Positions 33,980 to 46,321 of a stretch of 64,000 nucleotides of DNA are shown one piece after another. Source of the DNA: Sophora flavescens (lineage: Eukaryota; Streptophyta; Magnoliopsida; Fabales; Fabaceae); contig CM061068.1 of NCBI GenBank assembly GCA_030762895.1, positions 45,411,615-45,475,614 of the forward strand, written 5' to 3'. How positions within the stretch are numbered: position 1 is the stretch's first letter; each line of letters opens with the position of its first letter. The notes beneath the pieces are model-generated. The model ran no database searches, was not told where the DNA came from, and was given only the letters and a program-made list of their open reading frames with translations. The translations under genes were made by a program, and so were the position numbers.

Positions 33980-36900
33980 ATGGATCGCGGTTGGATAAAT
34001 GATAGACGGACAAGTGATGAGTATGAGAATGGAGTGGAATATTTTCTACAGTTTGCAAAAACAAATGCTCCTGATAGTGGTAACGGAAGGTTTTATTGTC
34101 CTTGTGTTAACAGTTTGAATGAGAGACGACTAGAAGTTGAGGAGATACGTGATCATCTTATTTGTGAGGGGATTTTCAAGAGTTATACAACATGGATATG
34201 TCATGGTGAATCGTTAGACAGGCCGAGGGTGTCGGATAGAGAGGAAGTTGATGACGTGAATATGGTCGATGGACTAGAGGACATGATCCGTGATGTTGGG
34301 CAAGAGTCTTTTCGGCGTGCACATGTGTATGATACTTTGTGCAGTGATGCGAAAGTGACTTTGTATCTGGGGTGAACTAATTTCACACGGTTGTCAGCAG
34401 TGTTACGATTGTTCAATGTGAAGGCTAGAAATGGGGGGAGCGATAAAAGCTTTACCGAATTGCTTGAGTTGTTGAAAGACATGCTTCCAGAAGGTAACAC
34501 ATTGCCATCTCGAAACTATGAGGCGAAGAAGATATTGTGTCTGATGGGTATGGAGTATAAGAAAATACACGCTTGCCCCAATGATTGCATATTATACAGA
34601 AAAGAGTTTGAAGAGATGCACGAGTGCCCCAGGTGTGAGGTATCACGCTACAAAGTGAAGGATGGTGATTCTAGTTGTGATGTGGTCACCAAAGGTCCTC
34701 CTGTGAAGGTGTTATGGTATCTTCCCGTGATTCCGCGATTCAAGCGATTGTTTGCTAATGTAAATGACGCAAAGAACATTAGATGGCATGCAGATGAGAG
34801 GAAGTGTGATGGACAGCTTCGCCATCCGGCTGATTCTTTGCAATGGAAGAGAATTGATAATTTGTTTCCGGATTTCGACAATGAGCCCAGAAACCTCAGG
34901 CTTGGACTTGCTACCGATGGAATGAATCCATATGGAAACTTAAGTAGTATTCATAGTTCATGGCCTGTTCTCCTGGTAATTTACAACCTGTCTCCTTGGT
35001 TGTGCATGAAGCGCAAATACATTATGTTAAGTATGATGTTTTCGGGTCCTAAACAACCAGGAAATGATATTGATGTTTATCTGAGTCCGTTGATTGAAGA
35101 CTTGAGAATGTTGTGGGATGAAGGTGTTGATGTGATCGACGGGTATTACTGTGAGACATTCAGATTGTGTGCCATGTTATTTTGCACCATCAATGACTTT
35201 CCAGCATACGGGAACCTGTATGGGTATAGTGTTAAGGGGCATAAAGCATGTCCAATATGTGAAGAAGGCACATGTTACCATCAATTGCAATATGGAAGGA
35301 AGACAGTTAACCTTGAGCATCGGAGATTTCTCCGACGTAATCATTCTTATCGTAGATTGAGAAAAACTTTCAATGGACTTCCGGAGAATGAAATTTCTCC
35401 GGTGGCCTTGATCGGAGAGCAAGTTTATGAAAGGGTGAATAACACTAATGTTATCTATGGGAAGACCCAGAAGAAGGCTACCAATAAGAAAATATGGAAG
35501 AAGAGGTCGATCTTCTTTGATCTTCCATACTGGTGCAAGCTTGATGTAAGACATTGTATTGATGTGATGCATGTGGAGAAAAATATGTGTGACAGTTTAA
35601 TCGGAACGCTTCTCAACATTCAAGGCAAGACAAAGGATGGTGTGAATGCTCGTCTGAATCTAGTTGCGATGGGTATACGAGAGCAGTTAGCTCCACATAA
35701 AGTGGGGGATAAGAAGACTTATTTGCCCCCAGTATGTCGTACTTTATCAAAAAAAAGAAAAAAGAAGTTTCTGTGAATGTCTACGGGGAGTCAAAGTGCC
35801 ACAGGGTTACTCTTCAAATATCAAAATACTTGTCTCAATGAAAGATCTCAAATTAGTTGGCTTAAAGTCTCATGATTGTCATGTCTTGATGCAACAACTA
35901 CTACCGGTGGCCATTCGTGACATCTTGCCTAAAAAAGTCAAACATGGCATTACTAGGTTATGCTTATTCTTCAATGATATATGTAGCAAGGTCATTGACA
36001 AGAGAAAGTTGGATGACTTGGAAAATGAGGCAGCCATTATCTTGTGCCAATTGGAGATGTATTTTCCACCTTCATTTTTTGACATCATGGTTCATTTGAT
36101 TGTTCATCTAGTGAGGGAGATTAGATTGTGCGGCCCCGTTTATTTAAGGTGGATGTACCCGGTTGAGCGATACATGAAGATATTGAAAGGATATATGAAG
36201 AATCCACACCGTCTCGAAGCATCTATTGTTGAAAGGTATGTTGCAGAAGAAGCTATGGAGTTTTGTACATACTATATGTCAGAAGCGGAACCTGTAGGGC
36301 TTCCGAAGTCTCGTCACGAAGGAAGATATGATGGTAAGGGTACACGAGGTATCACTGTTAAGAGCATGGATCGGGAGGAAATGCTTCAAGCACATTTGTA
36401 TATATTGAATAACACTGATGAGGTTGAACCATACTTATGTGAGCACAAATGCATCATCAATGAAACTTACCCTAGAATGAATGAAAAATGGTGTTTGAAC
36501 AAGCATAACAAGACTTTCTTGAACTGGTTTAAAGAAAAAATTGCAAAGGATGGTATTGCTTCTGATACATTAAAATGGCTAGCACATGGGCCTAACTTTG
36601 ATGTCATATGCTGGAGTGGGTACGATATCAATAAGTTTTCCTTATATACAAAGTCCCAGGATGACAAAAGTACTATGCAAAACAGTGAGGTTATGGTCGT
36701 CGCTGGGTCCATGCATTTCTCTAGTTCGAAAGATAAAAAACCTGTTATGGCATCTGTTTCATACTTTGGAATCATTGAAGAGATATGGGAGGCTGATTAC
36801 ATGAAGTTTAGAGTACCTATTTTTAAATGTCAATGGGTCGACAGTAACAATGGTGTGCAAACCGATGAGTTAGGATTCAAATTGGTGGACCTTAATAAGG

Positions 36901-37171
36901 TAGGTAATAAAGAAGAGCCTTTCATCATGGCATCCCAAGCAAAACAAGTGTTTTATATCCATGAGCCTTCTAACAAAGGTGGTCAGTGGTTCTCCAGGGA
37001 AAAAACATATATAATGGTGGTGAGGGAAATCAAGATTCAACTCTTGATATTTCTGATACTCCTTCTTTCTCAACACGGGTGCCTAATTTCAATGAGGAAA
37101 ATGAAGTGGATGATGTAAATGCTACTCGTAATGATCACCAAGAAGGGTTATGGGAGAACTTTACAAATTGA
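33980..37171 (+). pseudogene. TNP2-like CACTA transposase gene, broken
   Basis: ATG at 33980 opens a transposase-associated domain (MDRGWINDRRTSDEY, EIRDHLICEGIFKSYTTWI). After an in-frame TGA at 34373-34375 the same frame continues into the Transposase_21/TNP2 core (ATDGMNPYGNLSSIHSSWPV, YSVKGHKACPICEE, KLDVRHCIDVMHVEKNMCDS). An extra A in an A-run near 35755 shifts the frame. The next frame, from about 35770, holds the DUF4218 region (SHDCHVLMQQLLPVAIRDIL, YPVERYMKILKGYMKNPHRL) and DUF4216 (SYFGIIEEIWEADYMKFRVP). A one-base loss near 36978 moves the last part (WSVVLQGKNIYNGGEGN) to a third frame, ending TGA 37169-37171. The zinc-type motif CPCVNSLN has Ser where Cys is usual. The ancestral product would cut and move CACTA elements. 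Confidence 0.92.
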
Positions 37172-37607
37172 CCACAATATAAGTTTAGTTTGAGTTATGT
37201 TTAAAGTCAAATTATATGTTTACGTTGATATTTATAAGTTATGTTTACGTATGTTGATCGATATTTATAAGTTATGTTTGATATTTATCCTAACATACTA
37301 ACAAGTTTTTTTTTTGTTTAAACAGGTATACATGGTTGATCCTGAGGATATACCTCATTCATGCAGCGGGTGAGATGTAACACCCGGGTGCCGACGAGGG
37401 CGGGGAGTGGTCGCCGGTGCAAGAAGGCACGAACAAGGAGCGACTCCTGGCAGGCTTCTAGATGGAGGGATACATGAATGAACCGATAACACACCTGAAT
37501 GAGAGGGATCCTGAGACTGTGTAGGTATGGGACTATACAGTTGAGGAAGGCTTATATGAATTGATTGGTACTACCTATACCAATAAGATGCATCTTCTTT
37601 TCGGAAG

Positions 37608-37684
37608 CCCATCACTTAAAGAACTCCACAGTTAAATGTGCTTGACTTGGAGCAATTTTGGGATGGGTGACCTCCTGGGAAGTT
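37608..37684 (+). other. 5S rRNA-like segment in Cassandra LTR 1
   Basis: It reads like the plant 5S internal control region: GAACTCC, AGTTAAATGTGCTTG (A-box region), then GATGGGTGACCTCCTGGGAAGT (C-box region, given here as GATGGGTGACCTCC plus TGGGAAGT). The A-box region has two changes, AAATG for AAGCG. It is not a real 5S gene, being part of the LTR. Confidence 0.9.
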
Positions 37685-38085
37685 TTCCAGGAAGCGTGTG
37701 AGTGAGGACAAAGCACGCTGAAAAGACCCGTGTTGGTCTGTGGGGACAGTCGTCGATCCATAGAGCAGCCAGGGATGTTACAAATGGTATCAGAGCGGCA
37801 CCTCTCCTAGTATGGTGTGGTTCGGGGACGAACCAAGCGGAAGCTGGTGGGCATGTAACACCTGGGTACCGACGAGGACGGGGAGTGGTCGCCGGTGCAA
37901 GAAGGCACGGACAAGAAGCGGCTCCTGGCAGGCTTTTAGGCGGAGGGATACATGAATGAACCGATAACACACCCGAATGAGAGGGATCCTGAGACTGTGT
38001 AGGTATGGGACTATACAGTTGAGGAAGGATTATATGAATTGATTGGTACTACCTATACCAATAAGATGCATCTTCTTTTCGGAAG

Positions 38086-38160
38086 CCCATCACTTAAAGA
38101 ACTCCATAGTTAAGCGTGCTTGACTTGGAGCAATTCTGGATGGGTGACCTCCTGGGAAGT
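38086..38160 (+). other. 5S rRNA-like segment in Cassandra LTR 2
   Basis: This copy keeps the unmutated AGTTAAGCGTGCTTG and the GATGGGTGACCTCC box, so its RNA polymerase III promoter is closer to the consensus than that of LTR 1. Whether it is transcribed cannot be read from the sequence. Confidence 0.9.
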
Positions 38161-39618
38161 TTTCCAGGAAGCGTGTGAGTGAGGACAAAGCACGCTGAAA
38201 AGACCCGTGTTGGTCTGTGGGGACAGTCGTCAATCCATAGAGCAGCCAGGGATGTTACATGAGAGACCCCGTCTACGGGTAGAAAGGGTAGACATGCCAC
38301 ACAAATGAGGAATTTGACTGCCAACCGTGATTTAAATCAAAGGATAAGAATTGACTTTGATAATAACCTCAATCCTATTGGGCCAATGGCAGAGCAGTTT
38401 AACAGTTTTGTGGCGACCCTTGCTAGAAGCAAGCCTAGTATACTTATTGATAATTGGAAAGATGTACCGGCGGACGTGAAGGATCAGATATGGGAGAGTA
38501 TTCTGGTATCTATACTTTTACGTCCTGTGTTTGTCTGTATATACTTTATTTTAATCTTATTAATATCATACAGTATTCCGTTGATTCTTTTGGTGTTAAT
38601 ATAGCTCACCTTTGACATACCGGATACGACGGATATGAAGAAGCGTTTGATAAAGTATGCTGGTGAGCGTTGGAGGGCTTTTAAGGTCGACCTGGGCAGA
38701 TACTATGTATTCAATCCAACATGTGAAAAGAACCCACTTAAGGTGTACCCGTTTCTTGACCAGGCGACGTGGGATCGCTTTGTTCAGAGCCTACATGATC
38801 CCAGCTTTCAGGTTAACTTATTTGATTTGTCTCTAAATTTATGTAATTGCATTAATTTTATTTACTTATGTAATTTAATTGTCTTCTATTTATAACAGGA
38901 GAAGGGGAAAAAGGGGTAGGAAAACCAAAGCAAGAATATCTACCCCCATGTCATGTCTCGTGAGGGTTATAAAAAACTTGGTCAGATAATGGTGGAAGAG
39001 GCAAAGAAAGCATTTCAGGAAACAGCATATCAGGCAGATCCTAATGCTGAAAATCATCCAGAAGTTGTTGATCCACCTCCACCCCCACGCCATCGTAAAT
39101 GGAAGAGAGTCTGACAAAGAAAAACGGGACAATATACATCTGAGGAGGCCCGCCAAGTAGCTGAGAAGATTGTAAGTATAGTTTGAATTGTAATTGTCAT
39201 TTTAACATTGTTACCTAATTGTAATGTGACCTGATATTTTATATGTTATAGGATGCCTTGGACGAGCAGGTAACCCAAGGAACCTTTGTTCCCAGAGGAC
39301 GCGATGATATCTTAGCTGCTGCCATCAGTAAACCAAACCACCCAAGCCGTGTCATTGGTGTTGGATAGGGCATCGGCATTCGCCAATACCATGGTTCATC
39401 TTCACACCAATGCCACAGGGATGTTGATGCAGATAGAGCACGGCTAAAACAGGAGATTGTAGCTGAGCTTAGACAGGAGATGACCGAGTAGTTTGCCCAA
39501 TAGATGGCAATATTGACTTCTATGTCCCAGCAGATGACAGTCGGTGTCCAACCCTCTGTCCAACCCTCCGTCCATGTGAGCACTAAGGGCTCATGTGATC
39601 CTCCTCATCAGCCTGAAA

Positions 39619-39649
<31 letters not shown>

Positions 39650-41639
39650 CGACCCTGATAGGTGTGAGCTGTATGTTGATGATCATCATGATCGCCAATT
39701 AGTGGCATTTGGGAGGGCACATAATAACTTAGGTAATACCATACACCATCATTTATTACCGGATGATCAGTTGAGGGTCGTTGTTGAGATTATTTGAGAT
39801 GCTGATGCTCGAGTCCCTGTGCCCACTGAGGAGGTTCAAACAGTGGGTCAGGCCCCCGGTAACTTCATCCTCTGGCCAAGAAGACTGGTCAGCTTTCTTG
39901 TTGCATTTGAGGTATTCAGTTAGTTGTGTTTTTCTATATTCATAGTTGAAATTATTTATTATTGTTTAAAGATAATGCTTTATTTTTATTCGTTATAGGA
40001 TGTTGGAAATGATATTCTGCCTAAAAGGTCGGATCCAGGAAGACCAGAGATGTCTGCTCCTGCCAAGGTATTCATTTGACCATTTAATTAATTACGAATG
40101 AAATAACTTATCTGTGATTACTAATATATATCTTTGTTGTTTAGGGGATCGACAAAGGGGCACCTGGTGATGTTTTTAAACTTCTGGCTATACAGGTTGT
40201 GACCATGGAGAATGACGCAGCTTTGGTAAGGTTGGAACATGATGCCAGTCCAGGTGACGAACTGTATATCCCAAAGAAGGAACTTACGGAGATTGTACTC
40301 AATAAAGAAATGGTTAGTTCTGCACACCTATCGTTATGGTGCACGTAAGTACATTATATTTATAATTTAAGTAATTAAATTTTAAATACTATGATAATTA
40401 ACATGTTTTTTCAATATATTAGGTATCTGCATCATATGTTAGTTGATCATGGTAACATCACCCTTTATGGGTTCATTGACCCCATGTTCATTCAGGGTGA
40501 TGTTCTCCTAGCATCAGAAGACCTGGTCACCACCATACGTGATATACTTGCCCAAAACGATCATCAATTCTACCTTGCGCCTTATCTCAATAAGCAAGTA
40601 CTTATTTAATTATAACTATATATGACTTAGTCACTAATTATTCTTCAAATACAGTAAGCATTGACAACTGTTGATCTTGTACCCTCGGATGAATGTAGTG
40701 CTCTTCTTCTGCTCAATAGGAAATAAGCCGGAGAATGAACTGAAGATGATCATGGAAACGAAAGCATTAAAATACTTTATAATCAGTAATGCAGTTGTTT
40801 TAATTATCTGAAATATATTAGATATACTTTAATTAATGTTTATTTTGTCATGATAGTTCTATTAATGCATACCACATGTTGCGTGGTGAAAGGCGTCAGG
40901 CTATTAGATGGATTATTCCTAACGTCAGATATTTATTAGTTCAAACGCTTAAAATGCAGTGGGTATAATTATTGATTTCTATTTAATTCCTCATATTCTA
41001 ATTGGGTTTCATTTGTACGTAGTCCCGTATACAACGTGGATCATGGGAATGTGGATACTATGTGATGAAGTGGATGGTCGAAATTATCTCCTCCAGGATC
41101 ACTAAAAGATGACACGAGGTAAATGTTAATTTGTAACAATTAGAAGTAACAGTTATAGATTCGTTATATGTTTTATGTTAGTTTATTACTTAAAAGATAT
41201 AATCTTTTGTCCAATTAAACTTGCAGATATTCAACAATCCGACTCCATTATTTGATGCCGACATCAATAACATAAGGAGGCGTTGGGCAACTTTCTTTCT
41301 TAAAGTGTACCAATCATAGTTTGTATGTAGTTAGTTTAAAAACTTATCATGTACTAGCTATAATGTGTTTTTGACTGATATATATTTTGATATGAAATCT
41401 ATAATATATCATGTAAGTTTTTGGTTTGTAATTATCTTTGTTGTCTGAATGTAATTGAACATATGTATTGTTCGTAATAAATTCAGTATATATTAATTTA
41501 GTGTGTTTTTGTTGTACAAAAGTGAATGTGTTGAGAATATTTAGAATATGTTATACTGGTATTGATCTGAATTACTGAAAAAGGGGAAAGGAATGATAGA
41601 AATGTAAAAAGAGTTTTAAAAAAAATGAGACTTTTAACC

Positions 41640-41960
41640 TGGTTATTAAAAAATCGATGTAGAAAGTTAGTTTTGGTAAAAACCGATGTAGAAAGTTCAC
41701 TTTTCATATCGGTTATATTTAAAACCGATGTGGAAAGTGATATTTCCACATATGTTTTGTGATAACCCATGTAAAAAATGAACTTTCCACATCGGTTATT
41801 TAGAAAACCGATGTTAAAAGTGTACTTTAGACATCGGTTTTAAAACCGATGTGAAAAGTATCAATAAACAACATCGGCCGTTTCAACATCAGTTTGAAAA
41901 TTGATATGAAAAGCCAAAAATAACCGATGTGGAATTCCTTTTCTACACCGGTTACATCTT
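41640..41960. repeat. Right sub-terminal CACATCGGTT array
   Basis: It mirrors the left array, with several pairs of TATCGGTT or ACATCGGTT and AACCGATGT, ending near the degenerate right terminus. Confidence 0.85.
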
Positions 41961-42055
41961 ATTGACTAGTTTCTCTCAATCTTTACTCACTGTAGTTATA
42001 TTCCTTTTTTTCTCTCCCTCGTCTCATGCTAGCTAGACCACATATTTGACCCGTC

Positions 42056-44300
42056 CCCATGTACCTTGGGCTTTTTAACCAAACTGAGTTCCTTTTAGAA
42101 ACTATTTACAAATTTAGGGTTATTCTGAAACTATTTACCAATGGGGGTCCTTTTGGACACATGGCATATTTTATTTTATTTTTCACTCTAACGGGTCAAC
42201 GGCGCCAGTCAGATTGGCGCCTACCACTTTTTTTTAAAAAAAAACAAAAGGTAGGTGCCAGGTGCAGTGACGCCTCTCCCAGCAGTGAGCCATGTGGCAC
42301 TACAGCCCCCCCCCCCCCCCCCAACCCCAACCAAAAAAAAAAAATGGACGCCTGCAATTTTAAAGGAACAACGCTACAAAAAAATATATACTATAAGTAT
42401 AGGGAGTAAGGATGACATTAATGATAAAGTATCTATTTAAAACAACAAGAGGCAATAAAAAAAAATCACGTAATAATGAGTAGCAAATAATATCACAGGA
42501 GGCATAAAAGAATAATAGCAATAACAATTTACACCAATAAATATTCATCAATTATTACAGTAGTAAAAAAAAAAGTTACCTTATAAGAATTAAAAGAAAG
42601 TCACCTGCAATTTTAAAGGAACAACGCGACAAAAAAAATTATACTATAAGTATCGGGAGTAACGATGACATTAATAATAACATATCTATTTAAAACAACA
42701 AGAGACAATAAAAAAATTACCCTAATAAGTTTGCCATGATGTTTCCTGTTGTTATATGGAAATTAGTTTCAACAGCATTGTTAGAGTAAATATTATTTAC
42801 TAATTGTGATAGTCATTTTTAGAATAAATTTCAGGAATGTTTATGAACTTTTGAATAATATTTAAAATTTTTGTGGACTAAAATGTCAAAAATCAATATT
42901 TTTTTATTTCTCGGAAACCAAATACATCTTGATATTGTTTATCGAGGATCGGTTTAAATCTTTATTTTTTTATATTTTTATTTTTGTTTAGGTGAAATAA
43001 CTTAATTTGATGAACAAAGTCGAGCACAATCGATAAATAAGTAAGTTTCTTAAAAAGATCAGTCAAGACATTGTTAAAAGAGGCCAAATTCATTTATCCC
43101 AACACTAATTTAGATAAAACAGTAGTCTCAAATAACTTTTTTTTACAGGTCAAATAACTTACTCCCAATGAAAAATTGCAAACTTAGATAATATAATGTA
43201 AACTATTTTCAATAATGTGAAGCTCATTGGACAAATAACACAAGAAAATAAATAACTACATGACCAATAACATAATCCAAGAGTGTTTTATAAAAAAAAA
43301 GAACATAATCCAAGAGTGTTTCTCTTGCAAAGTTCTCTTGTCAATTGATTTAACCATTGATCACCATTGACAATAGACAATTCTTTATGATTTTTGGACC
43401 TCTTGAGTAGCATTATTTTGGATTTCGTTGTTTGAAGCCTCTAGCGAGGACTTCTGGATTATTCTATATTCATGCGATCTCTATGACTCCGTTTAGACGC
43501 ATTTTCTCCAACAACGCAGTAGTAAATAATATTTACTCTAACAATGCCGTTGAAACTAATTTCCATATAACAACATGAAACATCATGGCAAACTTATTAG
43601 GGTAATTTTTTTATTGCCTCTTGTTGTTTTAAATAGATATTTTATTATTAATGTCATCGTTACTCCCGATACTTATAGTATAATTTTTTTTGTCGCGTTG
43701 TTCCTTTAAAATTGCAGGTGACTTTCTTTTAATTCTTATAAGGTAATTTTTTTTTTACTACTGTAATAATTGATGAATATTTATTGGTGTACATTGTTAT
43801 TGCTATTATTTTTTTATGTCTCCTGTGATATTATTTGCTACTCATTATTACGGGATTTTTTTTATTGCCTTTTGTTGTTTTAAATAGATACTTTATTATT
43901 AATGTCATCGTTACTCTCTATGCTTATAGTATAATTTTTTTTGTAGCGTTGTTCCTTTAAAACTGTAGCGTTATTCCTTTAAAATTGCAGACGTCCAATT
44001 TTTGATTTTGGTTGGGGTTGGGGGGGCTGCAGTGCCACGTGGCGCACTGCAGGGGGAGGCGCCACTGCGCCTGGCGCCTTTGAAGGCGTCATCTGCAACA
44101 GTGCCTACCTTTTATCTTTTTTTTTAAAAAAAAAAGTGGTAGCAGTCTGAATGACGTCTTTGACCCGTCAGAATGAAAAAAAATAAAATAAAATATGTCA
44201 CGTGTCCAAAAGGATCCCTCGTTGATAAATAGTTTCAGAATAACCCTAAACTGATAAATAGTTTTTAAAAGGAACCCAATTTGATCAAAAACATGGGCCT
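42056..44300. mobile_element. Foldback element: 0.75-kb inverted repeats around a 0.7-kb loop
   Basis: The left arm (about 42056-42805) matches the reverse complement of the right arm (about 43512-44300). Corresponding landmarks are CTATTTACCAATGGGGGTCC with its inverse near 44215-44245, GGCGCC-rich stretches at 42190 and 44050, AAAGGAACAACGC, and TTTGCCATGATGTTTC with its inverse near 43580. Each arm itself contains a smaller direct duplication of the AAAGGAACAACG...GGGAGTAA block. The loop is AT-rich with no gene. No clear TSD. A Mutator-like or foldback element, or a segmental inverted duplication, are the options. Confidence 0.75.
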
Positions 44301-44310
44301 TGCATACACG

Positions 44311-45135
44311 TTGGCATATAAAAAGAGGATTCTGGTGGATTTCCCACCCACATGATGCTATTGTTAGATTTTGAAGATGAAAAAAAAAAGGGTGACCCAC
44401 CTCACATTAGATGAAATTCGTATATAATTAGTGTATCTAATTTAAACGTATCAGGACAGTAAAGTACTAACATTTTATTAATTGTATTAAATCAATGTTA
44501 TATGTTTACTAATACATTAATTAATAATGTGAAAGTACTTTACTTGCACAGTATATAAGTTCATATATAATAATCTCTAACTAAATGAAGGGTCCTATAA
44601 GTGTGAGAGTCAGTGAAGCACAATCATAGTCAGCCACTCCCTTTCAGGCCACCAGCCACTCTCCCACGTGCCAACCCGCCCGGAGCTTGGGGGTGGGCTG
44701 ATGAATGCTTATAGAGAAAAGTGGCTCCCCCTTTTAGCTCTCCGGGGCAGACAGCCCTGTCCTACCATAAAGATATAACATCCCATTCCAAAAAAAAAAA
44801 AAGAAAAACCTTGCGGGGAAAAAATATTTTCTCAAAATAATAATATTATATTCCTATTTATTGATTCTGTAAAACAATTTTTTTTACTACAGCATTTAAC
44901 TTGTTGTTTTCAACATAATAGCGCATATATGTAATAGAGTTTAGTTGTAATTATTTTGTGTAAACTTTATAAAATAATTATTTTTATAGTTATTTAATGC
45001 AACACTTATTGAATATTTTTTTTAAATTATGACATTAAAGCAATATACTCGCTCAAACTGTTCAAATTTTCATTTAACTCGCCACCTTAAAGAAAAGGAT
45101 CAAATTTCTATTTGCGATCATTTCTAAAAAATAAA
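44311..45135. other. Intergenic AT-rich DNA, nothing recognised
   Basis: A GC-richer stretch at 44600-44760 has no ORF or RNA that I recognise. Confidence 0.5.
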
Positions 45136-45144
45136 TCAAGTTAA

Positions 45145-45326
45145 GAGTTTAATTGATATACACTGTTAATGTAAAGGTTTTTTATACTGTCAATCAACAA
45201 TAAATCGTCATGTCATTAAAAATCATTAATTCTTATCCAATTACCTTGAAAGTTATTCATTCCATGATTTGTGATTGGTTGACAGTGTAAAAAATTTTAT
45301 ACTAACAATACATACCAATTAAAATA
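45145..45326. mobile_element. MITE, family A copy 1 (Mutator-like)
   Basis: The 182-bp element starts GAGTTTAATTGATAT and ends ATACCAATTAAAATA. The flanks TCAAGTTAA (45136-45144) and TTAAGTTAA (45327-45335) form a 9-bp TSD with one mismatch, as for Mutator-like elements. It holds internal inverted repeats around the CAATCA and GTGATTGGTTGACAG segments. Confidence 0.8.
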
Positions 45327-45833
45327 TTAAGTTAATATGTTAAACTAAAAGTAAATAATAAGAAATATTATTTAACTAAAAATGATAAACCTAAAACTCA
45401 TTCCTATAACGATGTACACTCTTTTATGAAAGAAAAAAAAAACAGAGATAAGGAAAATAAAAGTGAATTCCTCCCTATAAAAAGGTGTGTGAAAGTGCAA
45501 AACTAATTATATGTATGAATAATATTGTTATTAATTAACAAAGTATTGAACTTAATTAATGTGGTTTGATCTAAGTGGAAGGCTTCAGCCCCTTAAAAAT
45601 GTGGTCCTGGATTTGATTCTTAAATTTATGTCTTTGGAAAAAAAAAATTGGAAAACCCAATTTAGGTGTCTAATAATATTTGAAATATTAATTATATATA
45701 TATATATATATCAGGTGAGATGATAATCTAAAAAACCAAAAAAAAAAATGGATCGAAGTTAACATGTATTACTTGTAATAATTGACGTAAATGGAGAGTA
45801 AGCTTGAGTTGAGGAGCTTCTAAAATATTACAA

Positions 45834-46321
45834 GCGGTTAAATATATTTTTAGTCTTTGAAAAATGATTGGATTTTAGTTTTTGACTTTGTACGATTTTT
45901 ATTTTGGTTTTTATTCCTCTAAAATAAGAAATTAATAATTTTGGTCCCTATAAAATGTGTAAATTTTGGTTTTGATCTTTATAAATTGTTTTTCTTTGAT
46001 TTTCACCACTTTAAGATTTGATATCGTCGTTTTTAGTCCTTAACATTCATTTTAGAATAGATAAATATAATTCACTTTAGGATTCAAGAAAATTTTTAGT
46101 GGAATCGCATACTAACATGACAGTTATTGAGTGTCACTTGGGATGATTATATAACCTTCTATCAGACACATAAGTAGTTAATAGATGTCGGATGATAATA
46201 AGAACCAAAAATAATGATTTCATAATTAAGAGGAACAAAAACCTAATAATTTATATATATATATATATATGGTCCAAAACTAAAATTCGCTTGTTACAAT
46301 GATAAAAACATATTTAACCAT
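45834..46321. mobile_element. MITE-like element, 488 bp
   Basis: The ends are GCGGTTAAATATATTTTTAG and, inverted, AAACATATTTAACC. The flanks TATTACAA at 45826-45833 and 46322-46329 give an 8-bp target duplication, or 9 bp with one mismatch. An AT microsatellite lies near 46250-46270. No coding capacity. Confidence 0.7.

Larger units (their letters stand above)
37376..38259 (+). mobile_element. Cassandra TRIM retrotransposon inside CACTA exon
   Basis: The 884-bp element has LTRs of 407 and 406 bp (37376-37782 and 37854-38259), both TGTAACACC to GATGTTACA, and an internal part of only 71 bp. The TSD TGAGA is at 37371-37375 and 38260-38264. The PBS TGGTATCAGAGC (37785-37796) and a PPT-like GGAAGCTGGTGGGCA before 37854 are present. 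No protein is encoded. Both LTRs carry a 5S rRNA-like segment, the hallmark of Cassandra. It must use proteins from other retrotransposons. Confidence 0.93.
37332..41319 (+). pseudogene. CACTA second gene with Ulp1/C48-peptidase-like end, multi-exon, broken
   Basis: Exon 1 starts at ATG 37332 (MVDPEDIPHSCSG), is split by the Cassandra TRIM, and resumes in frame at 38265 up to 38505. Further exons by splice sites: 38605-38811, 38899-39171, 39252-39911, 39999-40067, 40145-40344, 40433-40594, 40655-about 40780, about 40857-40930 and two more to TAG 41317-41319. The intron at 40595-40654 appears to be GC-AG. Exon 4 carries an Asp run (39620-39650). The last exons resemble a Ulp1/SUMO-peptidase C-terminal domain: KH followed by QLLILYPRMNVV (His, its Trp now TGA) and QRGSWECGYYVMKWM (candidate catalytic Cys). 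In-frame stops: TGA in exon 1, TAG and TGA in exon 3, and TAGs and TGA in exon 4. Many plant CACTA elements pair a transposase with such a gene. The role is not established. Confidence 0.75.
31675..41971 (+). mobile_element. Large CACTA (En/Spm) transposon with TNP2 gene, about 10.3 kb
   Basis: The left terminus CACTAGTGCAAAAT begins at 31675. The right end is degenerate (ATTGACTAGT near 41971), similar to the inverse of the left end but not identical, and no clean 3-bp TSD was found. Sub-terminal arrays of CCACATCGGTT and AACCGATGT pairs fill 31700-32190 and 41640-41960. The interior has a leader exon, a captured KAB1-like exon, a TNP2-like transposase gene, a Cassandra TRIM and a second gene with a Ulp1-like end. 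Both genes are broken. Confidence 0.85.

Noticed and set aside
37608..38160. Possible 5S rRNA genes
   Set aside because: The match is partial, diverged and placed at the same site in two LTRs with a PBS between them; this is the Cassandra 5S-like LTR region, not rDNA.
42307..42322. Run of C residues as a possible structured element
   Set aside because: A simple mono-C run in one arm of the foldback; the other arm has a shorter G-run, so it is slippage.
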